The position numbers were made by a program, and so were the translations under genes. The notes beneath the pieces were generated by a model. It did not search any database and had not been told where the DNA came from. It saw only the letters and a list, made by a program, of their open reading frames with translations. Of a stretch of 15,200 nt of DNA, positions 1 through 6,656 are shown one piece after another. Source of the DNA: JBDTCS01 sp039923455 (GTDB taxonomy: Bacteria > Bacteroidota > Ignavibacteria > Palsa-1295); the NCBI GenBank assembly GCA_039923455.1, contig JBDTCS010000256.1:1-15200 (forward strand). Reading direction: 5' to 3'. Each line of letters begins with the position of its first letter. Positions within the stretch are counted from its first letter, which is position 1.

Positions 1-2
1 AG

Positions 3-50
3 GAGGAAAATTACGATCGCGATCACTTCGGTGAGGAGCTTTTTCTTTGA
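3..50 (+). CDS. Possible 3' end of an upstream gene (partial)
   Basis: A frame open from the left edge ends at TGA 48-50. It would encode a hydrophilic C-terminus ending in DRDHFGEELFL. Its codons resemble those of the neighbouring genes. A second frame is also open from base 1 to TAA at 91-93, but its product is Phe/Trp-rich and less gene-like. Fifteen residues are too few to assign a family, and either frame could be open by chance. Bases 51-261 downstream show no convincing gene and presumably carry the asparaginase promoter region; I see no clear promoter or terminator there. A perfect palindrome GATCGCGATC lies at 15-24. Confidence 0.3.
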   Translation, partial: EENYDRDHFGEELFL

Positions 51-261
51 GTGGTTCCAATTTCTATGGGCAAATCACAAGAACCGATGCTAACCGAAGT
101 TTTCAACTTTCACGCTTCCTGGAATCTCTCCAATATGCTCACTCGTTACCACACTGCTAACGTAAGAAAATGGCTGGCGCGCTTAGCCGTCTGTCTTGAT
201 CTTCAGGTGGCATGGAATAAGCGAAGTGTGTTCGTATGTTGATTTCATAGGTATTTTTAGC

Positions 262-1323
262 ATGAGTGTTGTCTCTGTAGTGTCCCCCGAACCTGCGCTT
301 GCCGGCAAGCGAGCAGCCATACTGGAAAATGCAGTAACCGTCGCAATTGTTTTTACCGGCGGGACGATCGCGATGACCGCGAACAAAAAATCGGGGATCA
401 TACCGACGCTTTCGGGTAACGATATTGTCTCACGAATTCCGGAGATCGAGCAATATCTCCCGCATGTTGCGGTCGAGATCTATGATTTTGCTACGCTGCC
501 CGGGCCGCATATTTCGCCCGAGATGATGCTGACGCTCGCAGAATTTGTGAAGGCACTTAGCGAGCGAGTCGATGGTGTGGTGATAACACACGGCACAGAT
601 TCGATGGAGGAGTGTGCCTATTTTCTCGATCTGGCGATCGGCGATCACAAACCGGTTGTGTTCACCGGTGCGATGCATCCTTCGACGGATGCAGGCTGGG
701 ATGGCGCGAGAAATCTTGTCGATGCAATAGCTGTCGCGAGCAGCAAAGCGTTTTACAATCAAGGCGTGCTTGTGGTGATGGGTGGAACAGTGCATGCTGC
801 GAGCGAAGTGATCAAGAGTCATACGACGCGTCTCGACACTTTTTGTTCACCAGATTTTGGTCAGCTCGGGATCGTGAACGTGCTCGAGTGTTGCGATCCA
901 CAACTATCTCGAAGCCCGAAGAGCCGAATGTCGATCGCAGTCGATGATGAAATCGAACTGCCCTATATCGAATTGCTCAAGACATACTCTGGCATGGATG
1001 ATCAACTGTTTGTTGCGACGCTCAAAGGTGGAGTACAAGGACTCGTGATCGAAGCGATGGGACAGGGGAATGTGCCGCCGGGAGTAGTGAACGGAATTGC
1101 TCGTGCGATCGAAAAAAATATTCCGGTCGTCATCACGACTCGTTGCACGGCGGGGCCGGTTCGTCCATATTACGCGTATGTTGGTGCAGGGCTCGAATTG
1201 CAGCGCCTCGGCTGCCTCTTCTCGCCATATCTGACAGGCCCAAAATCGCGAATCAAGCTTATGCTCGCACTGGCAGCCGGCTATGATCGGGAAATGCTTG
1301 AGAAGATATTTCCTGTTCTATAA
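262..1323 (+). CDS. L-asparaginase (asparaginase/glutaminase family)
   Basis: Predicted to hydrolyse L-asparagine to aspartate and ammonia in the cytoplasm. From the ATG at 262 the protein has 353 residues, normal for the family. The first active-site motif is TGGTIA with the nucleophilic Thr32. The second is HGTDS at 110-114, whose Thr112 and Asp113 form the Thr-Asp part of the catalytic set. Lys185 in SEVIKSHTT matches the catalytic lysine. The GAMHPSTDAGWDG and TRCTAGPV stretches are also family-typical. I chose 262 over an in-frame ATG at 196 because the extra 22 residues resemble no signal peptide and no family N-terminus. No export signal is seen, so a type I-like cytoplasmic role is likely. 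The loop residue that is usually Ser (Ser58 of E. coli AsnB-type enzyme II) appears to be Gly in LPGPHIS, and the Tyr of the first flexible loop is not obvious. Whether it also uses glutamine cannot be told. The next gene on the same strand starts 125 bp downstream and is functionally unrelated. Confidence 0.9.
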   Translation: MSVVSVVSPEPALAGKRAAILENAVTVAIVFTGGTIAMTANKKSGIIPTLSGNDIVSRIPEIEQYLPHVAVEIYDFATLPGPHISPEMMLTLAEFVKALSERVDGVVITHGTDSMEECAYFLDLAIGDHKPVVFTGAMHPSTDAGWDGARNLVDAIAVASSKAFYNQGVLVVMGGTVHAASEVIKSHTTRLDTFCSPDFGQLGIVNVLECCDPQLSRSPKSRMSIAVDDEIELPYIELLKTYSGMDDQLFVATLKGGVQGLVIEAMGQGNVPPGVVNGIARAIEKNIPVVITTRCTAGPVRPYYAYVGAGLELQRLGCLFSPYLTGPKSRIKLMLALAAGYDREMLEKIFPVL

Positions 1324-1398
1324 TCCGCGGAGTCTTATTTGTCCTGAATCGGAATGTAACCATTTTTGATAGAAGTTGGTCTTTATAGACTGGCCGGA

Positions 1399-1411
1399 GC
1401 GTGCGGCACGC
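1399..1411. other. Short perfect inverted repeat upstream of the secreted propeller gene
   Basis: GCGTGCGGCACGC is a perfect palindrome around one central base and could fold as a 5-bp GC stem with a CGG loop. It lies about 38 bp before the ATG at 1449, in the 125-bp gap after the asparaginase gene. No T-run follows it, so it is not a classical terminator. It could be an operator or 5' UTR hairpin, or chance. Confidence 0.25.
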
Positions 1412-1448
1412 ACGTCGTCGGTCGGCGGGTACTTATTTCGTTCTATAC

Positions 1449-4328
1449 ATGCGTTCACGAATTCTTTCTGGTTCTCGGTTTGCGCTATTTCTCTTGTTGC
1501 TAATTGCACCGGGCCAGCGTGCGCTTGCGCAGAGTTCCTGTGTGTTCATAGAGAGGATACCGCAAACTTCGGATTTTGACAGAGGCAATACGCACATCGT
1601 CCGAAAGCGGACTCCAACATTTCAGAGTGTGACTTCCGAAAATAACGCAGTCAACTTTCCGAACATAAACGTCACCTATAGTTTGACCGCGGATCAGGAC
1701 GAGCCTTCCATCGCGATCAATCCGCTCGATTCCGATAATGTTATTATTGGCGCAAATGATTATCGCGCGAAGAATGTGCTCTATGTGTATCAGTCGATCG
1801 ATGGTGGGCTGAGTTGGTCGAATTATCCGCTACCGGGTTCGCAATCCAATCGGCAGGTCGCGACGGACCCTTCGATCGTGTTCGGTATCGACGGCGTCGC
1901 CCACTTTTCGAATGGTCGGCTGGACGAGGGTGGACTCGCGATTCCGAAGAACGAGGTTATTCACTATAGGTCTACAAACAAAGGAAATAATTGGACCGCG
2001 CCAATCGTGGTGTTTCAAGATACGGGTTCGTCACCGCAGGCGCTTGCAGATAAATATTATTCGGCGATAGATAATGGACAGTCGAGCGCATACACCGGTC
2101 GCACGTATTTGGTCTGGACGGAGATCGCGAACAGTTCGACGCGTATTGTGTGCGTGCGATCGACCGATGGTGGGAAGACGTGGTCGTCACCGGTAGTAGT
2201 TACTCCCGTCCGGAGCCAGTATCAAAGTCCGATTCCCGCGTGCGCTTCGAATGGAGATCTATACGTAACGTTTGCGGATCTTGACACGAACAAGCACGAA
2301 ATTCTGATTGCCCGATCAACCAATGGTGGCGTGTCTTTTCTTGCACCGGTTAAGATTGCAAATTATGTGGATCTTGGTCCACTCTATCCCGCGCACTCGA
2401 TCAACGGGCATCAGACGATCAAGAAGCTGGTTCAGGTGAACAGCTTTCCATCTATCGATATCGACAGATCACGCGCGCATGCAGGGCGCATATATGTGAC
2501 GTGGACGGGAATGGGTGCGGACATACGTCATCATGTATTTCTATCGAGTAGCGATAACAACGGTGTATCGTGGAGCGCACCGAAGGCTGTCGAAGACGAT
2601 CACAGCGCACATGCAACAGATAAATTCTATCCGTGGGTGGTTATCGATCCATCGAATGGTGACGTAGCTATTTCCTATTCCGATTCTCGCGCAGATTCGC
2701 TGAACAATCTTCTCTCGGATATTTATCTTAGCTTTTCGAATGATGGTGGTGCAACGTTTCGGGCGAAACGAATTTCTGCAGCTTCATCCGACTATCTGAA
2801 ATCTGACCTGCAAAACGGTGACGGGCTGCTCTTCATAGGCGACTACAATGTGCTTTCGGTGTTGCGTGGCGTCTACCGTCCGGCGTGGTGCGATATGCGT
2901 TCGGGCTATGATCAGGATATCTACACCGCATTCGTACGGCCGTATGCACCGAGTGTAGTAGACTCGCTCACTGCCACAGAAATTCAACCGACGATTGCAC
3001 GACTGGATTGGAAATTTGTGAACCGCTCGACCTTCGACTTTCCGATCGGTGCCTATCACACCTCGATCACTCGAACCGACGGCGGCTTCCATCGCGATCT
3101 TGCAAGCGGAGTCAATGCAACAGACGACAGTAATGTCGTGGCCGGCAAGGTCTACATGTATCATGCGCAGATCGTGATGGCTTCCGGTGATACGAGTGTG
3201 AGCGTGCAAGTGCTATACAGTCCAATCGAAGCACGTCGCTCGATTCCTCCGATTCTCACCGATGCAAAGGATGAGACCGATGGTATCACGATCTCTTTCC
3301 GAATTCCAGATTCGACAGTGATACAGCAGGCGCTTCTCGGACTTGCCAGAATAAATTTTTATGTCGATAGTGCGCTCGTGGATTCCTTCTTCGTAGATGA
3401 TTCGCAGCAGGGAAAAATAAAGATCAAAACATTTTCTGGGATTCCCGTTGGCTATCATAATTTGCAATTAGAAGCAGTGACATTTCGTGATGGAGTGAGC
3501 ACAAGCTCTGCATTAAGCGATCCGGCGTATCTATATGCCGGTGATGCGCAAACTGGTATCGCACTTGATTTACACACAGGAAAGCAGATTTTCACGATCT
3601 CGCATTGGGATACGACAACTGCCGACGGATATTTTGCGAATCCGGTGCTCAACGATTCTGTTGCCTACGCGCATTATCATTCGCACGCGAATACATGGTT
3701 TCTGCTCACGCCCTGGACCGTTAGTGCGCAGGCGAACACTTTGGAATTTGATCACATCGCGTTAGTTGGCACAGCAGATTCTGCAATAGTCGAGGTCTCG
3801 ATCAATGACGGACTTTCTTTTGCGCCGTTCACTTCATACAATATCGATTCACATCCATTCGCGTGGAGTCAAGATCTTGTGCATAGCACGATGGTGCGCG
3901 AGGCCTTAGCGTTTAAGTATCTAACCGGTAAGAATGCGATTGTCAGATTGCGCCTCATCACCATCGACTCCGGTGGCGATGGTTGGTATCTCGATAGTAT
4001 TCGAACTACGGACAAACTGGGGGTAGCTCCTATTGGGTCGCTCGCCAGTTTCCATGTCGATGCTTCGGCGTATCCAAATCCAGTCAGAGCGGGTGGCGAG
4101 TCACGATTGCATTTTACTTTGAGCCGCGCAGGAAGTATTTCGATCCGAACCTACGATGCGTTAGGGAAACTTGTCGAGGAGACTCGCATCGTTGGCCAGC
4201 GAGCGGTGGGAGACTATGACGCCGTGCTACGGACACCACTTGTGACCGGAGTATATACTTATGTGTTGAGTTTTGCGAATGCTTCGGGAGTGCAATCGGT
4301 AGCACGACGCGTGGTCGTACTACCGTAA
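1449..4328 (+). CDS. Secreted six-Asp-box beta-propeller protein with T9SS type A sorting domain
   Basis: A 959-residue exported protein. An in-frame ATG exists at 1401, but the ATG at 1449 gives a proper signal peptide: basic n-region MRSRILSGSR, hydrophobic core ALFLLLLIAP, and an ALA-QS cleavage site near residue 28. Six Asp boxes of the S-x-D-x-G-x-x-W type lie near residues 116, 175, 238, 290, 367 and 430 (for example STDGGKTW and SNDGGATF), matching a six-bladed sialidase-fold propeller. Fibronectin-III-like segments follow at about 500-595 and 600-695. A jelly-roll segment at about 700-855 contains SGGDGWYLDS, recalling the M6-peptidase/MAM-type domains. From about residue 868 there is a type A sorting domain with YPNP at 875-878, a conserved SISIRTYDALGKLVEE strand region and TGVYTYVLS. 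The fold resembles exo-sialidases, but the arginine triad is not recognisable, so I do not call it an enzyme. Likely cell-surface or secreted via T9SS; ligand unknown. Confidence 0.85.
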   Translation: MRSRILSGSRFALFLLLLIAPGQRALAQSSCVFIERIPQTSDFDRGNTHIVRKRTPTFQSVTSENNAVNFPNINVTYSLTADQDEPSIAINPLDSDNVIIGANDYRAKNVLYVYQSIDGGLSWSNYPLPGSQSNRQVATDPSIVFGIDGVAHFSNGRLDEGGLAIPKNEVIHYRSTNKGNNWTAPIVVFQDTGSSPQALADKYYSAIDNGQSSAYTGRTYLVWTEIANSSTRIVCVRSTDGGKTWSSPVVVTPVRSQYQSPIPACASNGDLYVTFADLDTNKHEILIARSTNGGVSFLAPVKIANYVDLGPLYPAHSINGHQTIKKLVQVNSFPSIDIDRSRAHAGRIYVTWTGMGADIRHHVFLSSSDNNGVSWSAPKAVEDDHSAHATDKFYPWVVIDPSNGDVAISYSDSRADSLNNLLSDIYLSFSNDGGATFRAKRISAASSDYLKSDLQNGDGLLFIGDYNVLSVLRGVYRPAWCDMRSGYDQDIYTAFVRPYAPSVVDSLTATEIQPTIARLDWKFVNRSTFDFPIGAYHTSITRTDGGFHRDLASGVNATDDSNVVAGKVYMYHAQIVMASGDTSVSVQVLYSPIEARRSIPPILTDAKDETDGITISFRIPDSTVIQQALLGLARINFYVDSALVDSFFVDDSQQGKIKIKTFSGIPVGYHNLQLEAVTFRDGVSTSSALSDPAYLYAGDAQTGIALDLHTGKQIFTISHWDTTTADGYFANPVLNDSVAYAHYHSHANTWFLLTPWTVSAQANTLEFDHIALVGTADSAIVEVSINDGLSFAPFTSYNIDSHPFAWSQDLVHSTMVREALAFKYLTGKNAIVRLRLITIDSGGDGWYLDSIRTTDKLGVAPIGSLASFHVDASAYPNPVRAGGESRLHFTLSRAGSISIRTYDALGKLVEETRIVGQRAVGDYDAVLRTPLVTGVYTYVLSFANASGVQSVARRVVVLP

Positions 4329-4358
4329 GGGCAATAAGATTTTCGAACCTTTGAGAAA

Positions 4359-5072
4359 TTAGAAGATGTCGTCTTCGGCGAGATCGTCATCATCGTCGTC
4401 ATCATCAAGATCATCGTCGAAATCTTCGAGGTCGACATCTTCGACGATCACATCGGGTTCGATCTCTTCATCGGTCGGTTTGGCTTCCTCGACTTCTTCT
4501 GCATCATCTTCGAGGTCGTCTTCATCGTCGAGATCATCTTCCTCGTCAAAGTCATCATCCTCAAACTCATCATCATCAAATTCTTCATCACCGAGCGCTG
4601 CGAGTGGATCGTCGTCGCCGGATCGATCCATCATAAGCGACGCGAGCGCGGCAGCACCGAAGGAACCTCCGGCTGCGATAGCACTCATCTTTAGCGCACT
4701 CGTGCTACCACCCGCTTCGACTGGCTGCTCCTCAACTTCTGCATCCTCGATGGCTGCTTCGATTGTAGGATAGACCGGAAAAATTCTATCAAGCTGTGTG
4801 AGCCGCAAGAGCGATGAAATGTTTTCATTCGCCCCGACCAAACGTACGTCACCCTTGTGTGTCGATTGCTGACGTTGTGCAAGTAGCAACGCCGAGAGTC
4901 CGGCGGAATCGACGTAGGAAACCTCCGACAAATCCACGATCAGGGTTTCCACATCCGGCTGAGCGAGGATGAGGAATTCAGCTTTGAGGGCGCTCGAATT
5001 CATCGAATCCAAACGCGATTCTTTTAGTCGAAAAATCGTGATCGCGTCCTCTTGTTCTATCGTAAAATGCAT
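4359..5072 (-). CDS. STAS-domain (anti-sigma-factor-antagonist-like) protein with long acidic tail
   Basis: A 237-residue cytoplasmic protein. Residues 1-110 are a STAS domain of the SpoIIAA/RsbV type. It carries LIVDLSEVSYVDSAGLSALL, with Ser56 at the position that partner anti-sigma kinases phosphorylate in the family. The usual role is partner-switching control of a sigma factor or other effector; no kinase or sigma gene is visible here. Residues about 126-148 are Ala/Met-rich and mildly hydrophobic. From about residue 151 to the end, 55 of 87 residues are Asp or Glu, ending DDDDDDDDLAEDDIF. The ATG at 5072 starts right at the first STAS strand. An upstream in-frame ATG at 5201 would add 43 basic residues unlike any STAS protein. 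A TATAAT lies only 9 nt before this ATG. The gene converges on the propeller gene with a 30-bp gap and no obvious terminator. Confidence 0.8.
   Translation of the reverse strand: MHFTIEQEDAITIFRLKESRLDSMNSSALKAEFLILAQPDVETLIVDLSEVSYVDSAGLSALLLAQRQQSTHKGDVRLVGANENISSLLRLTQLDRIFPVYPTIEAAIEDAEVEEQPVEAGGSTSALKMSAIAAGGSFGAAALASLMMDRSGDDDPLAALGDEEFDDDEFEDDDFDEEDDLDDEDDLEDDAEEVEEAKPTDEEIEPDVIVEDVDLEDFDDDLDDDDDDDDLAEDDIF
4362..4616. repeat. Low-complexity trinucleotide tract encoding the acidic tail
   Basis: The plus strand is a degenerate run of TCA, TCG, TCT and TCC triplets, which the minus-strand gene reads as Asp and Glu codons. The densest pure stretches are near 4384-4420 and 4500-4590. Such tracts can expand or contract by replication slippage in units of three without shifting the frame. 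The plus-strand serine-rich reading frame across it is a mirror image of the acidic tail, not a gene. Confidence 0.75.
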
Positions 5073-5249
5073 GATGTCTCGATTATAGGAAGATCGTTTG
5101 TTTCCTGACACCTCGACCCACTTGACTGAGCCGATGCCAGGTCTAATACTATAAAGTTTTTTTCGGATTGCTCGCCAATATTTATCGGTGAGCCGCTTCA
5201 TCCTACTGCGAATTTACCACAACTGCCGGAAGCTCTTACGAATTATGCT

Positions 5250-5562
5250 TGTCAGAAATCTTCCCGTGTGCCCCGTGCTTTGAACAGGCCAAATTATGGC
5301 CAATTGTTATGCTGTCACTTAGAGGGTTTCAGTCGTGTTGATTACCGAGTGTTCGCTCGGTAGCGAATATAAAAAATAATTTGCCAAACTCCAAAGCTTA
5401 CTGCAATAAAACTCTGCACGGAGATCGGTCGCTAGAAAGAGGAAGCTTCGGGCACGACGGAAATGAATGCCCAGTCGTCTGATTCTATAACCCGTGAAGT
5501 TGGGGAGAAGTCTCAGAAATTCGGTTATTTTTGTACTCAGTAACTGCATAACTGTCAGAAAT
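5250..5562. promoter_or_regulatory. Three copies of TCAGAAAT, two within an identical 11-mer
   Basis: TGTCAGAAATC occurs at 5250-5260 and again at 5553-5563, the second copy abutting the ATG at 5564. A third core copy, CTCAGAAAT, ends at 5520. Three copies of an 8-mer in about 310 bp are well above chance for a short intergenic region. They could be operator sites, but spacing is irregular and I recognise no family. Confidence 0.25.
5343..5362. other. Hairpin TACCGAG-6 nt-CTCGGTA
   Basis: A perfect 7-bp inverted repeat with the 6-nt loop TGTTCG. On the plus strand an A-rich stretch (ATATAAAAAATAATTT) follows it; on the minus strand the corresponding T-rich stretch precedes it. This orientation does not fit an intrinsic terminator in either direction. 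It may be an operator or a structure in the upstream region of holA. Confidence 0.45.
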
Positions 5563-5563
5563 C

Positions 5564-5607
5564 ATGGGTTTTGATGAGGTAGAGTATGGGTTTTGATGAG
5601 GTGGAGA
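5564..5607 (+). repeat. 22-bp tandem duplication spanning the holA start codon
   Basis: Bases 5564-5585 and 5586-5607 are two adjacent copies differing at only two positions (18 and 22). Both begin ATGGGTTTTGATGAGGT. Because 22 is not a multiple of three, the first ATG is out of frame with holA. It opens a 10-codon reading frame (MGFDEVEYGF) that ends at TGA 5594-5596, inside the first codons of holA. Confidence 0.9.
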
Positions 5608-6656
5608 AGGATTGGAAGAACGGAAAGTCGAAGCCGATTTATGTATTTTTTGGCGAGGAGGAATTCCTACGCTCGGAGCTCACCCACGCGGCACCGGACA
5701 TTTTTCTCCCGGAAGAGGGTACGCGAGCCTTCAACTACGATCTGCTCTACGGTAGCGAAACCTCGCTGAGGGATGTCGTCTCGATGGCAAGCGGCTATCC
5801 GGTGATGGCAGATCGACGGCTCATCATCGTTCGCGACGCCGAAAAAATTCTGAAAACGAAAGCTGCCTCCAGCGCTCCGGCCAAGCGAAAATCGAAGAGC
5901 GACAAATCGCTGGAAGATCCTTTGATCGGCTATCTTAAGAATCCGAGCCCGGAAACTACGCTGATTTTTGATATGCTCAAAATGGGCCCGCGAAATCAGT
6001 CGCCATTCAAGGAATTAGCCGAGTACGCTACACTGGTCGAATTTCCTGCGATGAAAGAAGCCGCGGTTATCTCGTGGCTCGTAGCGAGAACCAAGAAAAT
6101 GGGAAAGACTCTGAGCGAGAGTTCGGCCCGACTAATGGTCGCGCATCTTGGCACAAGTCTCCGAATTCATTCGAATGAACTCGAGAAGCTTGTCACCTTT
6201 ACCGGTGGATCCAAGCAGATCACAGAGGAAGATGTGGAGCGAGTGGTCGGAGTCTCCAGAGAATTTAATATTTTCGAATTACAAAAGGCGATCGGCTCGG
6301 GTGCAAGAAAAACGGCGATCGATATCGCGCTTCAGATCATCGGCCACGACAAAGATCAGCGACAGTATTTGCTCGTGATGCTCGCGCGCTACATGGAGCA
6401 ACTGATGATCGCGAATGAGATGATGGCAAAACGCGAGTCGGAAAAAGCAATTGCCGAAGCGCTGGAGTTGCGCGGCGGTGCGGCATATTTTGTGAAGGAT
6501 TACATGTCGAGTGCCCGGAGATATACGCGTGCAAGGCTCGATAATGCGATGCAAGCATTTGTTCGGGCCGAGATCGCAACGCGCAGATCCAAAGTAGATG
6601 ATGCGCTGCTCTTCGAAACACTCTTGATTGATCTCGTGCCTATTGCGTCTTCATAA
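5586..6656 (+). CDS. holA: DNA polymerase III subunit delta
   Basis: The delta subunit is the wrench of the clamp-loader complex: it opens the beta sliding clamp during DNA replication, together with DnaX and delta prime. The 356-residue length is typical. The N-terminal AAA+-like domain starts with YVFFGEEEFLRSEL at 19-32, the family's YLLYGEDxFL motif. A segment at 51-88 (YDLLYGSETS to RRLIIVRDAEKI) then matches the conserved 'mxPfxxxrRLvvvr' region. Residues about 188-207 (LGTSLRIHSNELEKLVTFTG) match the conserved LxNELEKL motif, and REFNIFELQKAI at 225-236 leads into the C-terminal helical collar domain. I chose the ATG at 5586 because the duplicated ATG 22 bp upstream is out of frame. 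No Shine-Dalgarno is visible. Its last 17 bases overlap the end of the convergent gene on the other strand. Confidence 0.95.
   Translation: MGFDEVEKDWKNGKSKPIYVFFGEEEFLRSELTHAAPDIFLPEEGTRAFNYDLLYGSETSLRDVVSMASGYPVMADRRLIIVRDAEKILKTKAASSAPAKRKSKSDKSLEDPLIGYLKNPSPETTLIFDMLKMGPRNQSPFKELAEYATLVEFPAMKEAAVISWLVARTKKMGKTLSESSARLMVAHLGTSLRIHSNELEKLVTFTGGSKQITEEDVERVVGVSREFNIFELQKAIGSGARKTAIDIALQIIGHDKDQRQYLLVMLARYMEQLMIANEMMAKRESEKAIAEALELRGGAAYFVKDYMSSARRYTRARLDNAMQAFVRAEIATRRSKVDDALLFETLLIDLVPIASS

Larger units (their letters stand above)
5073..5585. other. Divergent intergenic region between STAS gene and holA
   Basis: This 513-bp stretch separates two divergent genes and should contain both promoters. 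I see no tRNA or convincing small gene. It does contain a hairpin at 5343-5362, three copies of the octamer TCAGAAAT (5252-5259, 5513-5520, 5555-5562), and the first half of a 22-bp tandem duplication of the holA start. An open minus-strand frame in 5319-5549 has arginine-rich low-quality content and is not supported. The size and the repeated motif fit a regulatory region, but no known regulator site can be named. Confidence 0.5.

Noticed and set aside
51..242. A 63-codon plus-strand frame starting with GTG directly after the TGA at 48-50
   Set aside because: No recognisable motif, atypical composition and no start signal; it overlaps the likely upstream region of the asparaginase gene.
4362..4616. 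Repetitive TCATCG-like units as a possible CRISPR or satellite array
   Set aside because: No constant repeat with unique spacers; the units are Asp/Glu codons in a convincing coding frame.
4366..4773. Serine-rich plus-strand reading frame
   Set aside because: It is the antisense image of the Asp/Glu codons of the STAS gene's acidic tail and has no independent support.
5082..5087. TATAAT on the minus strand before the STAS gene
   Set aside because: It lies only 9 nt before the ATG, which would make a leaderless message, and the -35 candidate matches at only about four of six positions.
5343..5362. Intrinsic terminator
   Set aside because: The stem is perfect, but the T-rich side lies upstream of it on the minus strand and no T-run follows on the plus strand.
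5526..5533. TATTTTTG matching the Bacteroidota -7 element TAnnTTTG upstream of holA
   Set aside because: The only TTG upstream (5500-5502) is 23 bp away, longer than usual, and no similar element was found at the other genes, so it is not listed as a promoter.
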